Source: Siphonodentalium dalli (lineage: Eukaryota > Mollusca > Scaphopoda > Gadilida > Siphonodentaliidae). From it: 64,000 bases of DNA. Both the position numbers and the translations under genes were made by a program. Position 1 is the stretch's first letter. Each line of letters opens with the position of its first letter. The notes beneath the pieces are model-generated. The model made no database searches. It saw nothing but the letters and a program-made list of their open reading frames with translations, and was not told the DNA's origin. Positions 33,530-43,941 of the stretch are shown piece by piece. The stretch spans positions 120,845,989-120,909,988 of the forward strand of contig CP136068.1 of assembly GCA_032622095.1 (NCBI GenBank), written 5' to 3'.

Positions 33530-33830
33530 CCCCCCCCCCCTTTGGATCCCAGAATGCAACAGAATTCAAAATTTTCAATGGAAGGGGAAGAACTCCATCT
33601 TTAATAAATAGAGTTATTCCCCCTGCATTGAAACTAATTTTGCTTTTTACTGCAATCTAGATGACAAAACTCTTTGGCAACTCAATAAAAACAACATGTC
33701 CACAGTTTATTATACTGGAAAAGTTGATAATACAATGTTTTGGAGCTTCCTCTTTCAAATGGTATATAATATGGCATATATTTTATATAATGTAATCTGG
33801 GGGGTTAAAAAATTAAGTAGTTTACTATTT
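33530..33830 (+). repeat. Dispersed repeat G, longest copy
   Basis: CCCAGAATGCAACAGAATTC to GGGGGGTTAAAAAATTAAGT. It includes AATAGAGTTATTCCCC and TGTTTTGGAGCTTCCTCTTT. The inverted relative is at 13,050-13,255. Confidence 0.75.
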
Positions 33831-34423
33831 TATATTCATTTTAGTCTAAATAATTAATTTTGAGAAAACAAATTACATCTCATTTAACAAATCTGCTAAT
33901 TCCACCCCCTCAACCCATGGGGACATCCCTGCAAGAATAGGACATCTGTGATTTATTTGGATGCTTGTCTACATTTGCCTAACAATATTTCCTTAACCTT
34001 GAGAGCCAGTGCATTCTCTTAGGTGAGGCTACATATGGGACACTCACATATATATAAGACAATGCACTGGCATGATACTAGTACCTTGTTATAAAATAAT
34101 AAATATTGGACAAATATTAAAACTAGGAGCTCATTTCTCTTGATCAATGGTCTATTATTTTATATTCATTTTATTTTAGTATACGTAATTGGTTTTGGAA
34201 AAAAATTACATCTCAATGAACAAATCTGAGAAATTTGCCCCCTCCCCAAACATATGTGGGGACATCCCTGCGAGAATAGGACATGTCTGATTTATTTGGA
34301 TGTCTGACAAAATTGGCCTAACAATATTTCCTTGATCCCCAGTGTATTCTCTTATATATAGGAGAATACACTGGTGCAGGGTCTTTTGCTGTACCAGCAT
34401 AGCTCTGGTAATGAAATGGTTAA
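33830..34423 (+). mobile_element. Two ~320-bp direct repeats with an E4 right end
   Basis: TACTATTTTATATTCATTTT, GGGGACATCCCTGC(A/G)AGAATAG and CCTAACAATATTTCCTT occur at 33,832-34,000 and 34,152-34,335. Each is followed by a degenerate cassette palindrome (34,012-34,071 and about 34,338-34,374). The last is followed by GCAGGGTCTTTTGCTGTACC, AGCTCTGGTAATGAAATGG and TTAA (34,420-34,423), an E4 right end. No left end was found, so it is a truncated E4 with an amplified interior. Confidence 0.55.
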
Positions 34424-34779
34424 TACTAATACTATTATAAAATGTGTAAACTGTCAAACAGTTAGAGTTGTATTTGAGATTGCTGTAAACACATAGGATT
34501 AAATTTCATTCACAGACCTCATTCTCTCCCAGCCTGATAAATGTGGATATTGAGATAAAAGTTAATTACTTTATAATGACTGGACACACAGCTGTGAGCA
34601 CTGTGATAATTAAGACTGGTCAGCACCTGGCATGTCATATAACTAAAGTGTAAGGCTTTTAATGGTGTGAACCTTGCAAGGATCTGGTGTGGGGTGGCAG
34701 GGACATTCAGCGGTGGAGGTGGGGGAGGTGGGGGCGGTTGAGGGGGCAAGGATTTAAAACATGGATTTAAATAATTTTT
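34424..34779. other. Unannotated stretch
   Basis: No gene. A G-rich run (GGTGGAGGTGGGGGAGGTGG) at about 34,712-34,742 produces a proline-rich frame on the minus strand that I do not credit. Confidence 0.35.
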
Positions 34780-35340
34780 TTAAAGAGTTATGTCCCTGGG
34801 CCCTGGCTCTGTCCCTATTTGACCCAGTGACCCCATTTGAACAAATCTGAACCCCAGTCACACAAGGACTCTCCATACCAAATGGAAGCTAAATCGGTCA
34901 AATGGTTCAAAAGAAGAAGTCATTCTAAGAATTACTATGGAGGAATATAGTTATGGCCCTGGTTTCTCAACTAATCAACCTGGTGACCTCATTTTAACAA
35001 ATCTGAATTTGAGTCAACTAGGGAACATCCACACCAAATATGAATCCATACGGCCTTATAGTTCAGTAAAAGAAGTCGTTCTAAGAATTACTATGGAGGA
35101 ATAGAGTTATGGCCCTGGCTTCGCAACTATTTGACCCAGTGACCTCATTTGAACAAATCTGAATGAGAGTCACCTAGGGAACATCCACACCAAATATGAA
35201 CACATTCCGTCTTACGGTTCGGGACGAGAAGATGATTGTTGAAGGACGGACGGACGGACGGACGGACGGGCGGACCGACGTCGATACACTTGTGAGTTGC
35301 GATCATTTGTTTGAGTGACTTGTGGGTTGCACACCACAAG
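34780..35340 (+). mobile_element. Core-repeat family i, third locus with variant tail
   Basis: Three monomers (GTTATGTCCCTGGGCCCTGG, CCCAGTGACCCCATTTGAAC, then GAATTACTATGGAGGAATAG twice) lead to (GGAC)n at 35,245-35,275. A different terminal sequence follows: CACTTGTGAGTTGCGATCA ... CTTGTGGGTTGCACACCACA, AGTAAC. CTTGTGG and CCACAAG can pair. The tail is swapped relative to family i at 3.05 kb. Confidence 0.75.
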
Positions 35341-35493
35341 TAACGTACGGAAAATCCAATTTAAAACAAATGTTATATTAACGAAATAACGGAGATGTTT
35401 GTGGAATAAAACAGTTAGGAAAAAAAAATGTTAATTTCATCGCACCCCACAAGTACGCTCTCGCGAGAGCGGACGGCCAGATGGACGGACGGA
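35341..35493. other. Second GGAC junction before the E1 right part
   Basis: GTACGCTCTCGCGAGAGCGG contains an exact CGCTCTCGCGAGAGCG palindrome, then ATGGACGGACGGACGAG runs directly into GGCGACC of the E1 cassette. Another GGAC-tailed element may have ended here. Confidence 0.5.
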
Positions 35494-36096
35494 CGAGGCG
35501 ACCTATGGTCGACTCGCATATATAAGAGAATGCATTGGCACAGGGCATAACTGTAACTATCACAATGCGGTCAAGGAGCCGGTTCCAATGATATCCATAT
35601 TTGTATGGTTCTATTGAGACAGACCGAAGATATTTTAGGCTGTTGAAGCTTTATTTGGCCGGTTTTGTCCGTTTTGTTGGGTAAAGGGCTAGATGGTGAA
35701 TTTAGTGATGCTATCACGCTCAGTGGGCTAGCATCACCATATTCACCTTATGCGGACCTCATTCTGTTTAGGCCTCATCTTACTAGAAGTAGATATTCTC
35801 AAATTAACATTGTTTTAGTTACAATTTCCCTTTTTGGAAGTTTCTGTATTCACTAATTTGCAGAAGATAAAATGCATAATCGAGGTGACTATAATTAATG
35901 GGTTAACATCACCAATCTCAACTGGGAACTACAATCTGAGCCTATGGGCCTCCCGTAGCAGTTGAGGCATAAGCAGAATGAGGTTCCCAGAGGGTGAATT
36001 TGGTCACGCTAGCCCGCCGTGCTGGATAGTGTCACTAAATTCACCCTAGCTGTGGACCTCATTCTGCAAATGACAGACACAATATTTGCAGGCTTG

Positions 36097-36961
36097 ATTC
36101 CGTATATCTTAATCACACACGAATGTATCAGTATACATGCGTGGCATATGTGTACTGGTATAAATAGAGGCACACTTGAGCCGACGGTGCATAACGTGAA
36201 CAAGGGGTAAAATTGCTGTAAGGGACAATAAGCTTGAATATTGAATGAAGGGAAGGATGAGAGCAGACACATTATGGCGACGACCACGTCACTGCGAAGC
36301 GATGACGTACGCATTCAATCGCATAAAAGACGAAACAACTAAAGGTCACAGCTCAAGATTACATCATTTAGTCAACTTCTGCGAGCAGATCAGCAGATTT
36401 CGCGATATAAACATTGATTTAATCATACCTGGGGAATAATTCACGATTGTACGCGATGCAGAGCGTAATCAGCTCACACAAGTCACAGAAAGGATTCAAT
36501 CTGGGACCTTCATATATATTGGGAAATAAATTATTAAGGAGCAGGTATTAACTAAAAATATTTATTACATGATCCTACCCTTATTCCATTCAATAAACCC
36601 ATTCTATAAATTGTGATATTAAACGTTCGTTTCATAACAGGAAATAGTGCCAGGTGACATTTGACTTCCGGTTTGTCATCTATTTACATTCAGTACTATG
36701 TGACTCAAAATACTATGGCTTCCATTATTTTTCCAACAAACTCTAACGAATGAAGAGTTTGAAAAGTTATTTCATTTTTAAATATACGCCATTAAATGCA
36801 TGAAAGAGTTTTTTTATTTATCTGGGACTATTTATTTACGCGGGCAAAAAATGCACAGTTACGTGAAACGTCATTGCAGGCCTTATAGAAGCCGTTGTTA
36901 GATTGCCCATTTGTTGATTTAAGTATGTTTTATCGATATTTTGGATCATGTAGTAAATAGA
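36097..36961. other. Unannotated stretch with one modest ORF
   Basis: No gene recognised. A 64-codon frame at 36,245-36,439 (MKGRMRADTLWRRPRHCEAM start) has fairly even composition but no motif I know. CRE-like TGACGTAC lies within it. Confidence 0.25.
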
Positions 36962-37106
36962 ATCTACAACTCGTCCCCAGTTTATAGCGGAATTTATAAA
37001 ACTGGTCCAGTAAATTAGGTCCGGACCTGGCCAAAGGCTCATTCCAGACCTAATTTACCGGACCAGTTTTATAAATTCCGTTATAAACTGGGGACGAGTT
37101 GTAGAT
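36962..37106. mobile_element. Fold-back element, 145 bp
   Basis: ATCTACAACTCGTCCCCAGT and TTATAAAACTGGTCCAGTAA are matched in reverse by TTACCGGACCAGTTTTATAA and ACTGGGGACGAGTTGTAGAT. Arms are about 63 bp with few mismatches around a loop of ~18 bases. No target duplication is evident. Confidence 0.75.
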
Positions 37107-37339
37107 CCTTTATATATATACACGTGTATAGTATACTTGCTTTATTACAATGTGTTAAGGTTCCCCATCAGAACATAAACAAGTTCCAGGGTTTGAACAT
37201 GTGGAATATGATATATACGGAAGTAGCCAGAGTATATAGATATTCGAGATATGATCTACCATCTGAAATAGATATCTCCGTTGCTTAACTTCGCAACGCT
37301 TTGTCTCATTGCCCATGATGTATTCACCATGTAGATGCA
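37107..37339. other. Unannotated stretch
   Basis: No feature recognised. Confidence 0.35.
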
Positions 37340-37860
37340 CCGGCTCGTTATATCTGCTTTATTCTCTGATCCACGAAAAACATTTCAGGATATTGAGAAA
37401 ATAGTAAAGTATGTATACAAGAATGATAGAAGGAAGGAGATACGGTACATCTATGTATACAATAGATATATACAGCGACCTGCCGAATAGCGACTAATCG
37501 TCATCTTTGTCGTCGGCATTACCGTCCACTATAGCATTGTAATCGCCATGCAGCGCCACCAACAACAGAACCACCCACCGTCAACATCATCATCGCCACC
37601 ATCACCATCGTTATCGTCATCATCATCATCATAGTCGTCCTCATCTTCGTCCTCATAGTCATCACTAACATTGTCAACATCATCATCGCCACCATCACCA
37701 TCGTTATCGTCATCATCATCATCATCATCATCATCGTCGTCGTCCTCATCTTCGTCCTCATAGTCATCACAAACATTGTCAACATCGTCGTCGCGAACAT
37801 CGTCATCATCAACAACAACAACATCATCGTCGTCGTCGTCGTCATCATCACATTGGCATC
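37340..37860 (-). repeat. ATC microsatellite with linked flank, locus 5
   Basis: The flank TCTGCTTTATTCTCTGATCC, AGGATATTGAGAAAATAG, GATAGAAGGAAGGAGATACG is followed by (ATC)n at about 37,560-37,860. Two copies of a ~115-bp sub-block (TCATCATCGCCACCATCACC, ATCGTTATCGTCATC, CTCATCTTCGTCCTCATAGT) show internal duplication. Confidence 0.8.
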
Positions 37861-38386
37861 ATCGTCAGACCATAGAAAAACATTTAATCAAATAATTGGC
37901 TGGAATCATGTTGAGGTGGGACGGGGGCCGAACTTTCGATATAAGAATAAATAGATCGTGCGACCATGATCTGACAAACGACGAACATACACAGAGAGAT
38001 CGATTGGCATTACGCATAACGTATTTAATTTGGATGGCGTTTCACGATCCGAGATACAGTGTAAATAACAATAATGATTTCCTCTGCACGAGCAAATTCT
38101 TTCTGATAAGTATATTGATAGACGGCGAAAATCAAACTGTTACCGCGTAGAGTCAGCCGTACTGTTTACCAATAAACCTGCCGAGGAAAAGGGCAACGTG
38201 TTTCCAATCATATAATTACATTATACAGTGTCGAGTGTTTCTGCCTTCTGTTGTTTCCGTCCCGATCCACGCAAAAAGGAGTAAAACGTAGTAGTTCGTG
38301 TGATTGCCCCACAAGTATGGTTCATTGTATATTTGTTATCCTATCGTTCTTCATTTGGTTCTGTAGAACCATTAAATTTGGTACCT
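37861..38386. other. Unannotated stretch
   Basis: An 84-codon frame at 37,896-38,150 (MAGIMLRWDGGRTFDIRINR start) has no recognised domain. No other feature. Confidence 0.25.
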
Positions 38387-38520
38387 GGTTAGATTCCACA
38401 TGCAATCCAACAAGGAACCATATGGTATACCCGGTTAGATTCCACATGCAATCCAACAAGGAACCATGTGGTATACCCGGTTAGATTCCACATGCAATCC
38501 AGTAAGGAACCATGTGGTTC
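38387..38520 (+). repeat. 46-bp tandem repeat, three units
   Basis: GGTTAGATTCCACATGCAAT starts at 38,387, 38,433 and 38,479. Each unit continues CCAACAAGGAACCATRTGGT, ATACCC. Units are nearly identical. Confidence 0.9.
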
Positions 38521-38734
38521 TTGGTAACGAAGGACTTATTTCACTGGTTCCGCTATGTGAATAAAACATAGCACCATATTATTTATAGCTGATATATGGT
38601 TGTGTATATAGCACCAATTATAAGGTTATTTGATTTGGTTCATTAAATGTTTTGTTGTGTAGATTCACCATTGTTATTTTCGGTCGTAAAGTAAAGTTGA
38701 TCACACTAAAGAGATGTATCTTCCTGAAACTTAA

Positions 38735-39097
38735 AGTGATGTGAAACACTCCGGTAGGGTGCTGATCAAATAGAAATTGAGAATAATCTTATTCAAAGTA
38801 GTTATTTTTTACGAATATTAATACAAATTGACAACAAGCATTCTTATATATTAATTAATGCAATGACTCGATGGCGAATTGATTTGTATAAGTTAATCGC
38901 CTATAGTTGCGCCAGAAAGAAGATGTAAATATTTACAATTGAGTGTAGTTCAGACGATGTTTTTTTTATGAAGCAGTTTGTTCGATTTCTTTGATATTTT
39001 CGGTGATGTTAGTAGAATGCTACATTCCCCAGGTTGGCATAACGCCTGAGTACTAACTTATCAATTTCACGCACCCGAACAAGTCCATCATACGTTT
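38735..39097 (+). mobile_element. R375 element, copy 1
   Basis: Flanked by TTAA on both sides (38,731-38,734; 39,098-39,101). Starts AGTGATGTGAAACACTCCGG. Internal blocks are GAGAATAATCTTATTCAAAG, GATGTAAATATTTACAATTG, GATGTTAGTAGAATGCTACA and TTCACGCACCCGAACAAGTC. Full copies occur at 50,094 and 59,426. The terminal inverted repeat is very short (AG/CT), so superfamily placement rests mainly on TTAA. Confidence 0.85.
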
Positions 39098-39416
39098 TTA
39101 ACATGTTTTTCCCAGGCTATTTCACGCTCTCCATTTCCGATAAAATCTACACATGCATGTATAGAAACTTGCGTGACGCAAATACTTTGCTCGATAATAG
39201 ATTGGTATATATACAATATGTCAGTAATAATAATAATAACGCCGGTATATTCCAGTGACCCTTCAGAACTCTTAGTTCCGCATGCTGAAGACCGGGAACG
39301 TAATCATCTCTTGATTATTGGGCATTATGCCCAACACTTGGTCGCCAGTTATTTGAGGTAATTTACACTATATATACGGAAACTTACTTTTTAGTAGCCA
39401 TGTTCTGCTTCCTTAA

Positions 39417-39533
39417 CCCTTTCAGTGATCATTTTTCAAATTTATTGATTATAATAATGTGATACATTGATGGAAAGAGCTCTGATCAAGGAAATATGGG
39501 TTGATACAATAATCGGACTTGGCACTGAAAGGG
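39417..39533. mobile_element. E3 element, short copy without cassette
   Basis: 117 bp from CCCTTTCAGTGATCATTTTT to GGACTTGGCACTGAAAGGG with TTAA on both sides (39,413-39,416; 39,534-39,537). The right arm read in reverse, CCCTTTCAGTGCCAAGTCCG, then TTGTATCAACCCATAT, is the sequence into which the cassette is joined in the 40,032 copy. Confidence 0.88.
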
Positions 39534-40031
39534 TTAATACATGTGAGTGGACACGGCGATTGTCGCCAAGATAAGGTGTGAATTAATAACAGAAAGTTCG
39601 AAGTGTTCTATCTCCCAAATATGAAAATATGTTCACAAAAATATCAGGAAGTATACTCTCCTTAACACCCCCCCCCCATTTACATCAGCAACAGTGTCAA
39701 ACATGCAATTCCCTGAGGTTATGGCCACCAGACGTGCACTGACAAAACACATGGTATATGTATATGCGCGAAAAAACACCATAACTTTAGAAATGTAGCG
39801 AAAGGTATGCAACACAGATACATCGCACCACAAGAAATATCGCCGGTATATTTCAGTGACCATCCAGAACTATAAGTTCGAAAAGCTGTATTGTCCGTTA
39901 AGGTAGGAGGAATCCCTGGTTTATTATCATTATGTCGTACATTTGGCAGCCAGTAATTTGACATATAATTTACACTACAGGAACGAACTATGTTTGGAGC
40001 AGCCGTATTCTGCCTCCTGAATGTGCGTTAA

Positions 40032-40511
40032 CCCTTTAAGTGCCAGGTCCGGTTTTTGTATCAACCCATATACCCTGTGCCAATGCATTCTCTTATATAT
40101 GCGAGTCGACCATAGGTCGCCTCGCATATATAAGAGAATGCATTGGCCTAACAATTTTTCATCATTTGTTATTATTTTTTACAGTTTTTTTTACAATTTT
40201 AATAATTTTTTCTTATATTCTTTAACAGACTTATTTTGTAGGTTTAGTGCCAGTGAATCTTACGTTTTTCATGGCCATCAAAATTATTACAATGAATACT
40301 TGGTAATAGTTTTGAGTTATAACATGCCCCTAAGGCTTTATCCAGTTTGTTTTTAAATTCGCTATAGCATGCTTAAGCATACCCAAAATAAATTCGACCC
40401 AAAAACATATTTAAAAAAAATAAAAAATAATAATTATTTTTTATATTTTTAGGGCCGATTTTACAGACCGTAAATTAGGGCCGATGAGATCGGCCCCTGG
40501 CACTGAAAGGG
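40032..40511. mobile_element. E3 element, copy carrying a half cassette
   Basis: Left TTAA (40,028-40,031), CCCTTTAAGTGCCAGGTCCG, TTGTATCAACCCATAT, then ACCCTGTG and a 67-bp palindrome at 40,080-40,146, then GGCCTAACAATTTTTCATC and a T-rich spacer. The right end is GGCCCCTGGCACTGAAAGGG, followed by TGAA (degenerate TTAA). There is no second palindrome. GGGCCGATGAGATCGGCCC near the right end is a small stem. The 111-codon frame across the palindrome is not a gene. Confidence 0.85.
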
Positions 40512-40921
40512 TGAATACAGAGATTGCGGCTTTTTGGACATTTCACCCCTTCTCATATTAAATTATGAACTATTCAAGCGTGATACAACAAGTTGGTATT
40601 AATAATACCGCCGGTATATTCCAGTGACCCTCCAGAACTCTAAGATCCGTTTGCTGGAGTGCGAATCTATAATAGTAGCGCTATCGTTTATACCATTCTA
40701 CATTTGGCCGCCGGTGATTTTGATATAATTACACCACAGGTCCCGATTTCAGCAGCTAATTGGAACGAACTGTGTTTTTGAGCAGCAGTAATCATTAGTT
40801 CGTCGCTGGTATTACTTCTGCATCTCGCTTGGAGTCGTCGTTGGGGAAAATATTCTTGTTATTATAGCCAATTTACACATAGTTCCGAGTTACGATATCC
40901 GCTGCTTCGCGGCGAAAAGTC

Positions 40922-41530
40922 GCCATTAAAACTCAACTGGTCAACATAAAGATGAGTTTGTTTAATTCATCATTAAAATTCAAGCGTTCAACAGAAAGTC
41001 AGTGTGTTAAAGACGTCATTAAAACTCAACTGGTCAACATAAAGTTAGTTTGTTTAATTCGTCATTAAAATCAAGCATTCAACAGAAAGTCGGGGTGTTA
41101 AAGTCGTCATTAAAACACAACCGGTCAACATAAATTCAGCGTGTTAAATTCGTCATTAAAACTCAACCCACAAACGGAAATTCAGTGTGTTAAAGTCGTC
41201 ATTAAAACTCAACTGGCCAATATAAAGTCAGTGTGTTAAATTCATCATTAAAACTCAACCCATCAACAGAATGTCAGTGTACTAAAGTCGCAACTGAATA
41301 AACTCAACCGGTCAACAGAAAGTCAGTGTGTTGAAGTCGTCAATAAATCTCAACCGGTCAACAAAAAGTCAATGTGTTAAAGTGGTCATTAAAAACTCAA
41401 CCCATCAACAGAAAGTCAGTTGGTTAAGTCCCCATTAAAACTCAACCGGTCAACAGGAAATCAGTGTGTTAAAATATATTGATTAAACCTCAACTGGTCA
41501 CCGGAAAGTCAGTTTGTTAAAGTCTGGAAA
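40922..41530 (+). repeat. 46-48-bp minisatellite, about 13 units
   Basis: Units follow GTCATTAAAACTCAACYGGT, CAACAKAAAGTCAGTGTGTT, AAA. Starts near 40,924, 40,971, 41,017 and 41,063 show a 46-47-bp step. Odd units end ...AAATTC and even ones ...AAGTC over the first half, hinting at a two-unit higher-order repeat. Confidence 0.9.
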
Positions 41531-41915
41531 ATCAGTTATTTAATGTGAATTCAACTGTCTATATCTACAACCATGGGCCATTGATTGGGGTGGTGGAGAT
41601 ACAACTTACTGCCTTCTTGTGAACTTTTATAAGCTCGTGAAATTAAATGACACACGTCTGTATCATGTGTCGTCAATGATGAATATGAAACAACACATAC
41701 TTTTTACGACATCAGACAAGAACAAAATGGACATCCGTTGCATGACCCCGCCCTGTCTCAGACTCTCAGTGGCTTTATAATAGCGACATGGAATATGTTC
41801 GGCGCTCACTTGTCACTCTCTATTGTCACACCACTATTGATTGGAAATTTTCAAACGGATGGCCATTTTAGTGCAAAACAATGACCGACCGAATGTACGG
41901 AAAATATTCGACCTT
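41531..41915. other. Unannotated stretch
   Basis: No gene recognised. Confidence 0.35.
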
Positions 41916-42290
41916 GATATACGAGACAGTCACTGACTGTTGCTCCCCTAACTGCAAAGAATGAGAAGACATGGACTCTGAAGACTACAACAGTCAGTAC
42001 TTGTCAAAATTACTTAAAACAAGCAGTTCTAAACTATGACATAGACCTTGAAAATTCTAATAGCACACCACTGGCCAATCTCCAACCCCCACCCTACCAT
42101 GACCAAACCACAGCCATAAGTCACGAAATTGCTTTTTCACATCCCTCTTAGGTTGGAATTTTATAACTATTGGCCTACACCATACATTCTCCATTGCATA
42201 CTGGTTGGAAAATCAAACTACCAGAAAAATGTATTGTTGCACTCGCCTACCCCCTAGGAATCTATATATTATTATACCAGCACCAAACTT
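41916..42290 (+). repeat. Dispersed repeat F, diverged copy
   Basis: ACGAGACAGTCACTGACTGT, TGGACTCTGAAGACTACAAC and TTAGGTTGGAATTTTATAAC align with 1,184-1,520 at low similarity. Confidence 0.55.
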
Positions 42291-42744
42291 GAATTCAACA
42301 GCATATATAGGGTGGGGTCAATTCTCGTATCTCTTCCCATATGATGCCCCTATTAGAACCAATATAAATCCCAATATATGATATCCATTCACCTAGTAAT
42401 AATTCATATTCAGTTTCAAAGTACATGTAGTTTAATTTAGGGAAGGGTTATCAGTGTGGTACCACCGATAATTTTGTACTTGAAAGTATCAGCATAATAG
42501 ATCTACACCCCATTAGCATAGACGAAAAGAGTTAACACTCCTATAAAGTATACATAATATTGTATAAACCTATTGCATCTATAACTGATAAGTTATCAAA
42601 AATATTAGCACAGGAATATATCAGTACCCAATTTGTATTGTTTGGAGCAATTCAACCAACTCCGGTGTGGTGTGTATCCGGCAGATGTATTAACGGCGTT
42701 AGTTTAACAAGAGAATTGTTTTTGTTAAATTGAGTATTTTTTTT
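42291..42744. other. Unannotated stretch
   Basis: No gene or repeat recognised. Confidence 0.35.
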
Positions 42745-43230
42745 TACCTATTTGACCCGGTGACCCACTTGAATAAATCTGGACCCTAGTCACCCAAGGA
42801 CACTCCTCCATACAGAAGATAAGCTAAAGAGGCCAGATTGTTCTTGAGACGAATACATTTAAACAATAACTATGAAGGGAAAGAGTTATGACCCTGGCAT
42901 TGCATCTACCTGACCTGCTGACCTCATATGAACAAATTTGAATTCTAGTCACACAAGGACCCTCCTGAGCAAATATAAGTAAATTAGGCCCGATGGTTCT
43001 TGAGAAGAAGTCGTTTTAATAATTACTTATGGAAGGAAATAGTTACGGCCCTGGTTCTGTCCCAGTTTGACCCAATTTGAACAAATCTGAATCCCTGTGA
43101 ACACACATATCAAATTTGAATGATGGTTCTGGATCAGAAGATGTTTACACAATTGTTGACTGGTGGACGGACGGATGGACGGACGACACACGGGAGTCAT
43201 GACTATAGTTAGCTGTACCGGAGATTTTTT
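42745..43230 (+). mobile_element. Core-repeat family i, fourth locus
   Basis: Three monomers (TTTGACCCGGTGACCCACTT, GACCTGCTGACCTCATATGA, GAACAAATCTGAATCCCTGT), then ATTGTTGACTGGTGGACGGA, CGGATGGACGGACGAC and a decayed terminal part (AGCTGTACCGGAGAT). The hairpin's second arm is lost. Confidence 0.8.
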
Positions 43231-43424
43231 TTAAAGTGCTAGAAATAATGAGAACAATTTCAACGTATTTTTTTTTTGTGAAATCAAAGTTAGTGTGAGT
43301 CATCCCACCCCCTTCCAGCACGGTCCTGGTAACAAGAGAACGGGTTATTGTTTCTGTTATTACATGTATACCGTACATTGTGAACATGAATCCGGGAATA
43401 TTTAACATATTTGCTAAGTTTTAA

Positions 43425-43937
43425 AGGCACGGGCGGCGTTCGTTGCAGAAATATTCATATTTGTTCAAATCGCCATTAACAGAAGGAATATTAAAATATA
43501 TATAGTTTTGTTCAGCCAAACATAATCAGCGCGTAAATAGTATATTGTTGTCAAGACGTACGATGATGTACGTAAACAAGAGCCTGCTCGTGTTACAGAA
43601 GTTGTGCTTCTGTTTACATAACACAGCGCAATCCTATTGGTTAATCACACAAAATGATATAAACGCTCTTTATTATTTCCATATCAGGAAAGCAGTAACA
43701 AATAACGCTCTTTATGTTACCATATCCGGATCTAAACAAAAGCCAGGAAACGTAACGTTTTTTGCTTTTGTTTACATAACAGGGGGGGGGGTGACAATAG
43801 CATACTGTTTATGCCATATTTCTGATTGGTATAAGAACAAAGTCTGTCTATATTTTACTATTCTTTCTGTTTATGGCGGTTTTTGACGGAGGTGAATATT
43901 TTAACAGCAATACCCACGGCCAACGCCGCCCGTATCT
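43425..43937. mobile_element. E6 element, 513 bp
   Basis: TTAA flanks (43,421-43,424; 43,938-43,941) enclose AGGCACGGGCGGCGTTCG and the inverse CCAACGCCGCCCGTATCT. Inside, GTTTACATAACA occurs twice and CTTCTGTTTACATAAC has a GC-poor context. A 113-codon frame (43,545-43,886) covers most of the interior; I recognise no transposase motif in it and the element is too small for one. Likely a TTAA-targeting MITE. Confidence 0.75.
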
Positions 43938-43941
43938 TTAA

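Larger units (their letters stand above)
32515..35688 (+). mobile_element. E1 element, copy 3, itself interrupted
   Basis: E1 left end CCCTTTACCCAACAGAAGG with a palindrome at 32,542-32,608 and spacer up to about 32,650. E1 right end from about 35,494 (GAGGCGACCTATGGTCGACT) to TTGTTGGGTAAAGGG at 35,688. The flanks are CTAG on both sides (32,511-32,514; 35,689-35,692), not TTAA. About 2.8 kb of other repeats occupy the spacer, and the first arm of the right palindrome is missing at the 35.49-kb junction. Confidence 0.88.
32463..36096. mobile_element. D element, copy 2, split by nested insertions
   Basis: The left end (CAAGCCTGCATATATATGTG, TCTGACATTTGCAGAATGAG) stops at CCCCCAG 32,510. The remainder resumes at ATGGTGAATTTAGTGATGCT (35,693) and runs to CATTCTGCAAATGACAGACA and GGCTTG near 36,096. 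Removing 32,515-35,688 and one CTAG restores the D layout of copy 1. The right palindrome lies at about 35,978-36,062 (GGTGAATTTGGTCACGCTAG, CCCGCCGTGCTGGA). Confidence 0.85.
39225..40800 (+). repeat. Three tandem units, ~0.6-0.77 kb apart
   Basis: CGCCGGTATATTCCAGTGAC with CCAGAACTCTAAG and a following TTTGGCCGCCAGT / AATTTACACTA block begin near 39,240, 39,841 and 40,609. Units 1 and 2 carry an E3 element at the corresponding place (after CTGCTTCC and CTGCCTCC); unit 3 has none visible. Confidence 0.75.

Noticed and set aside
43545-43886. Transposase or captured gene inside E6
   Set aside because: The 113-codon frame has no catalytic motif I recognise and the element is only 513 bp.
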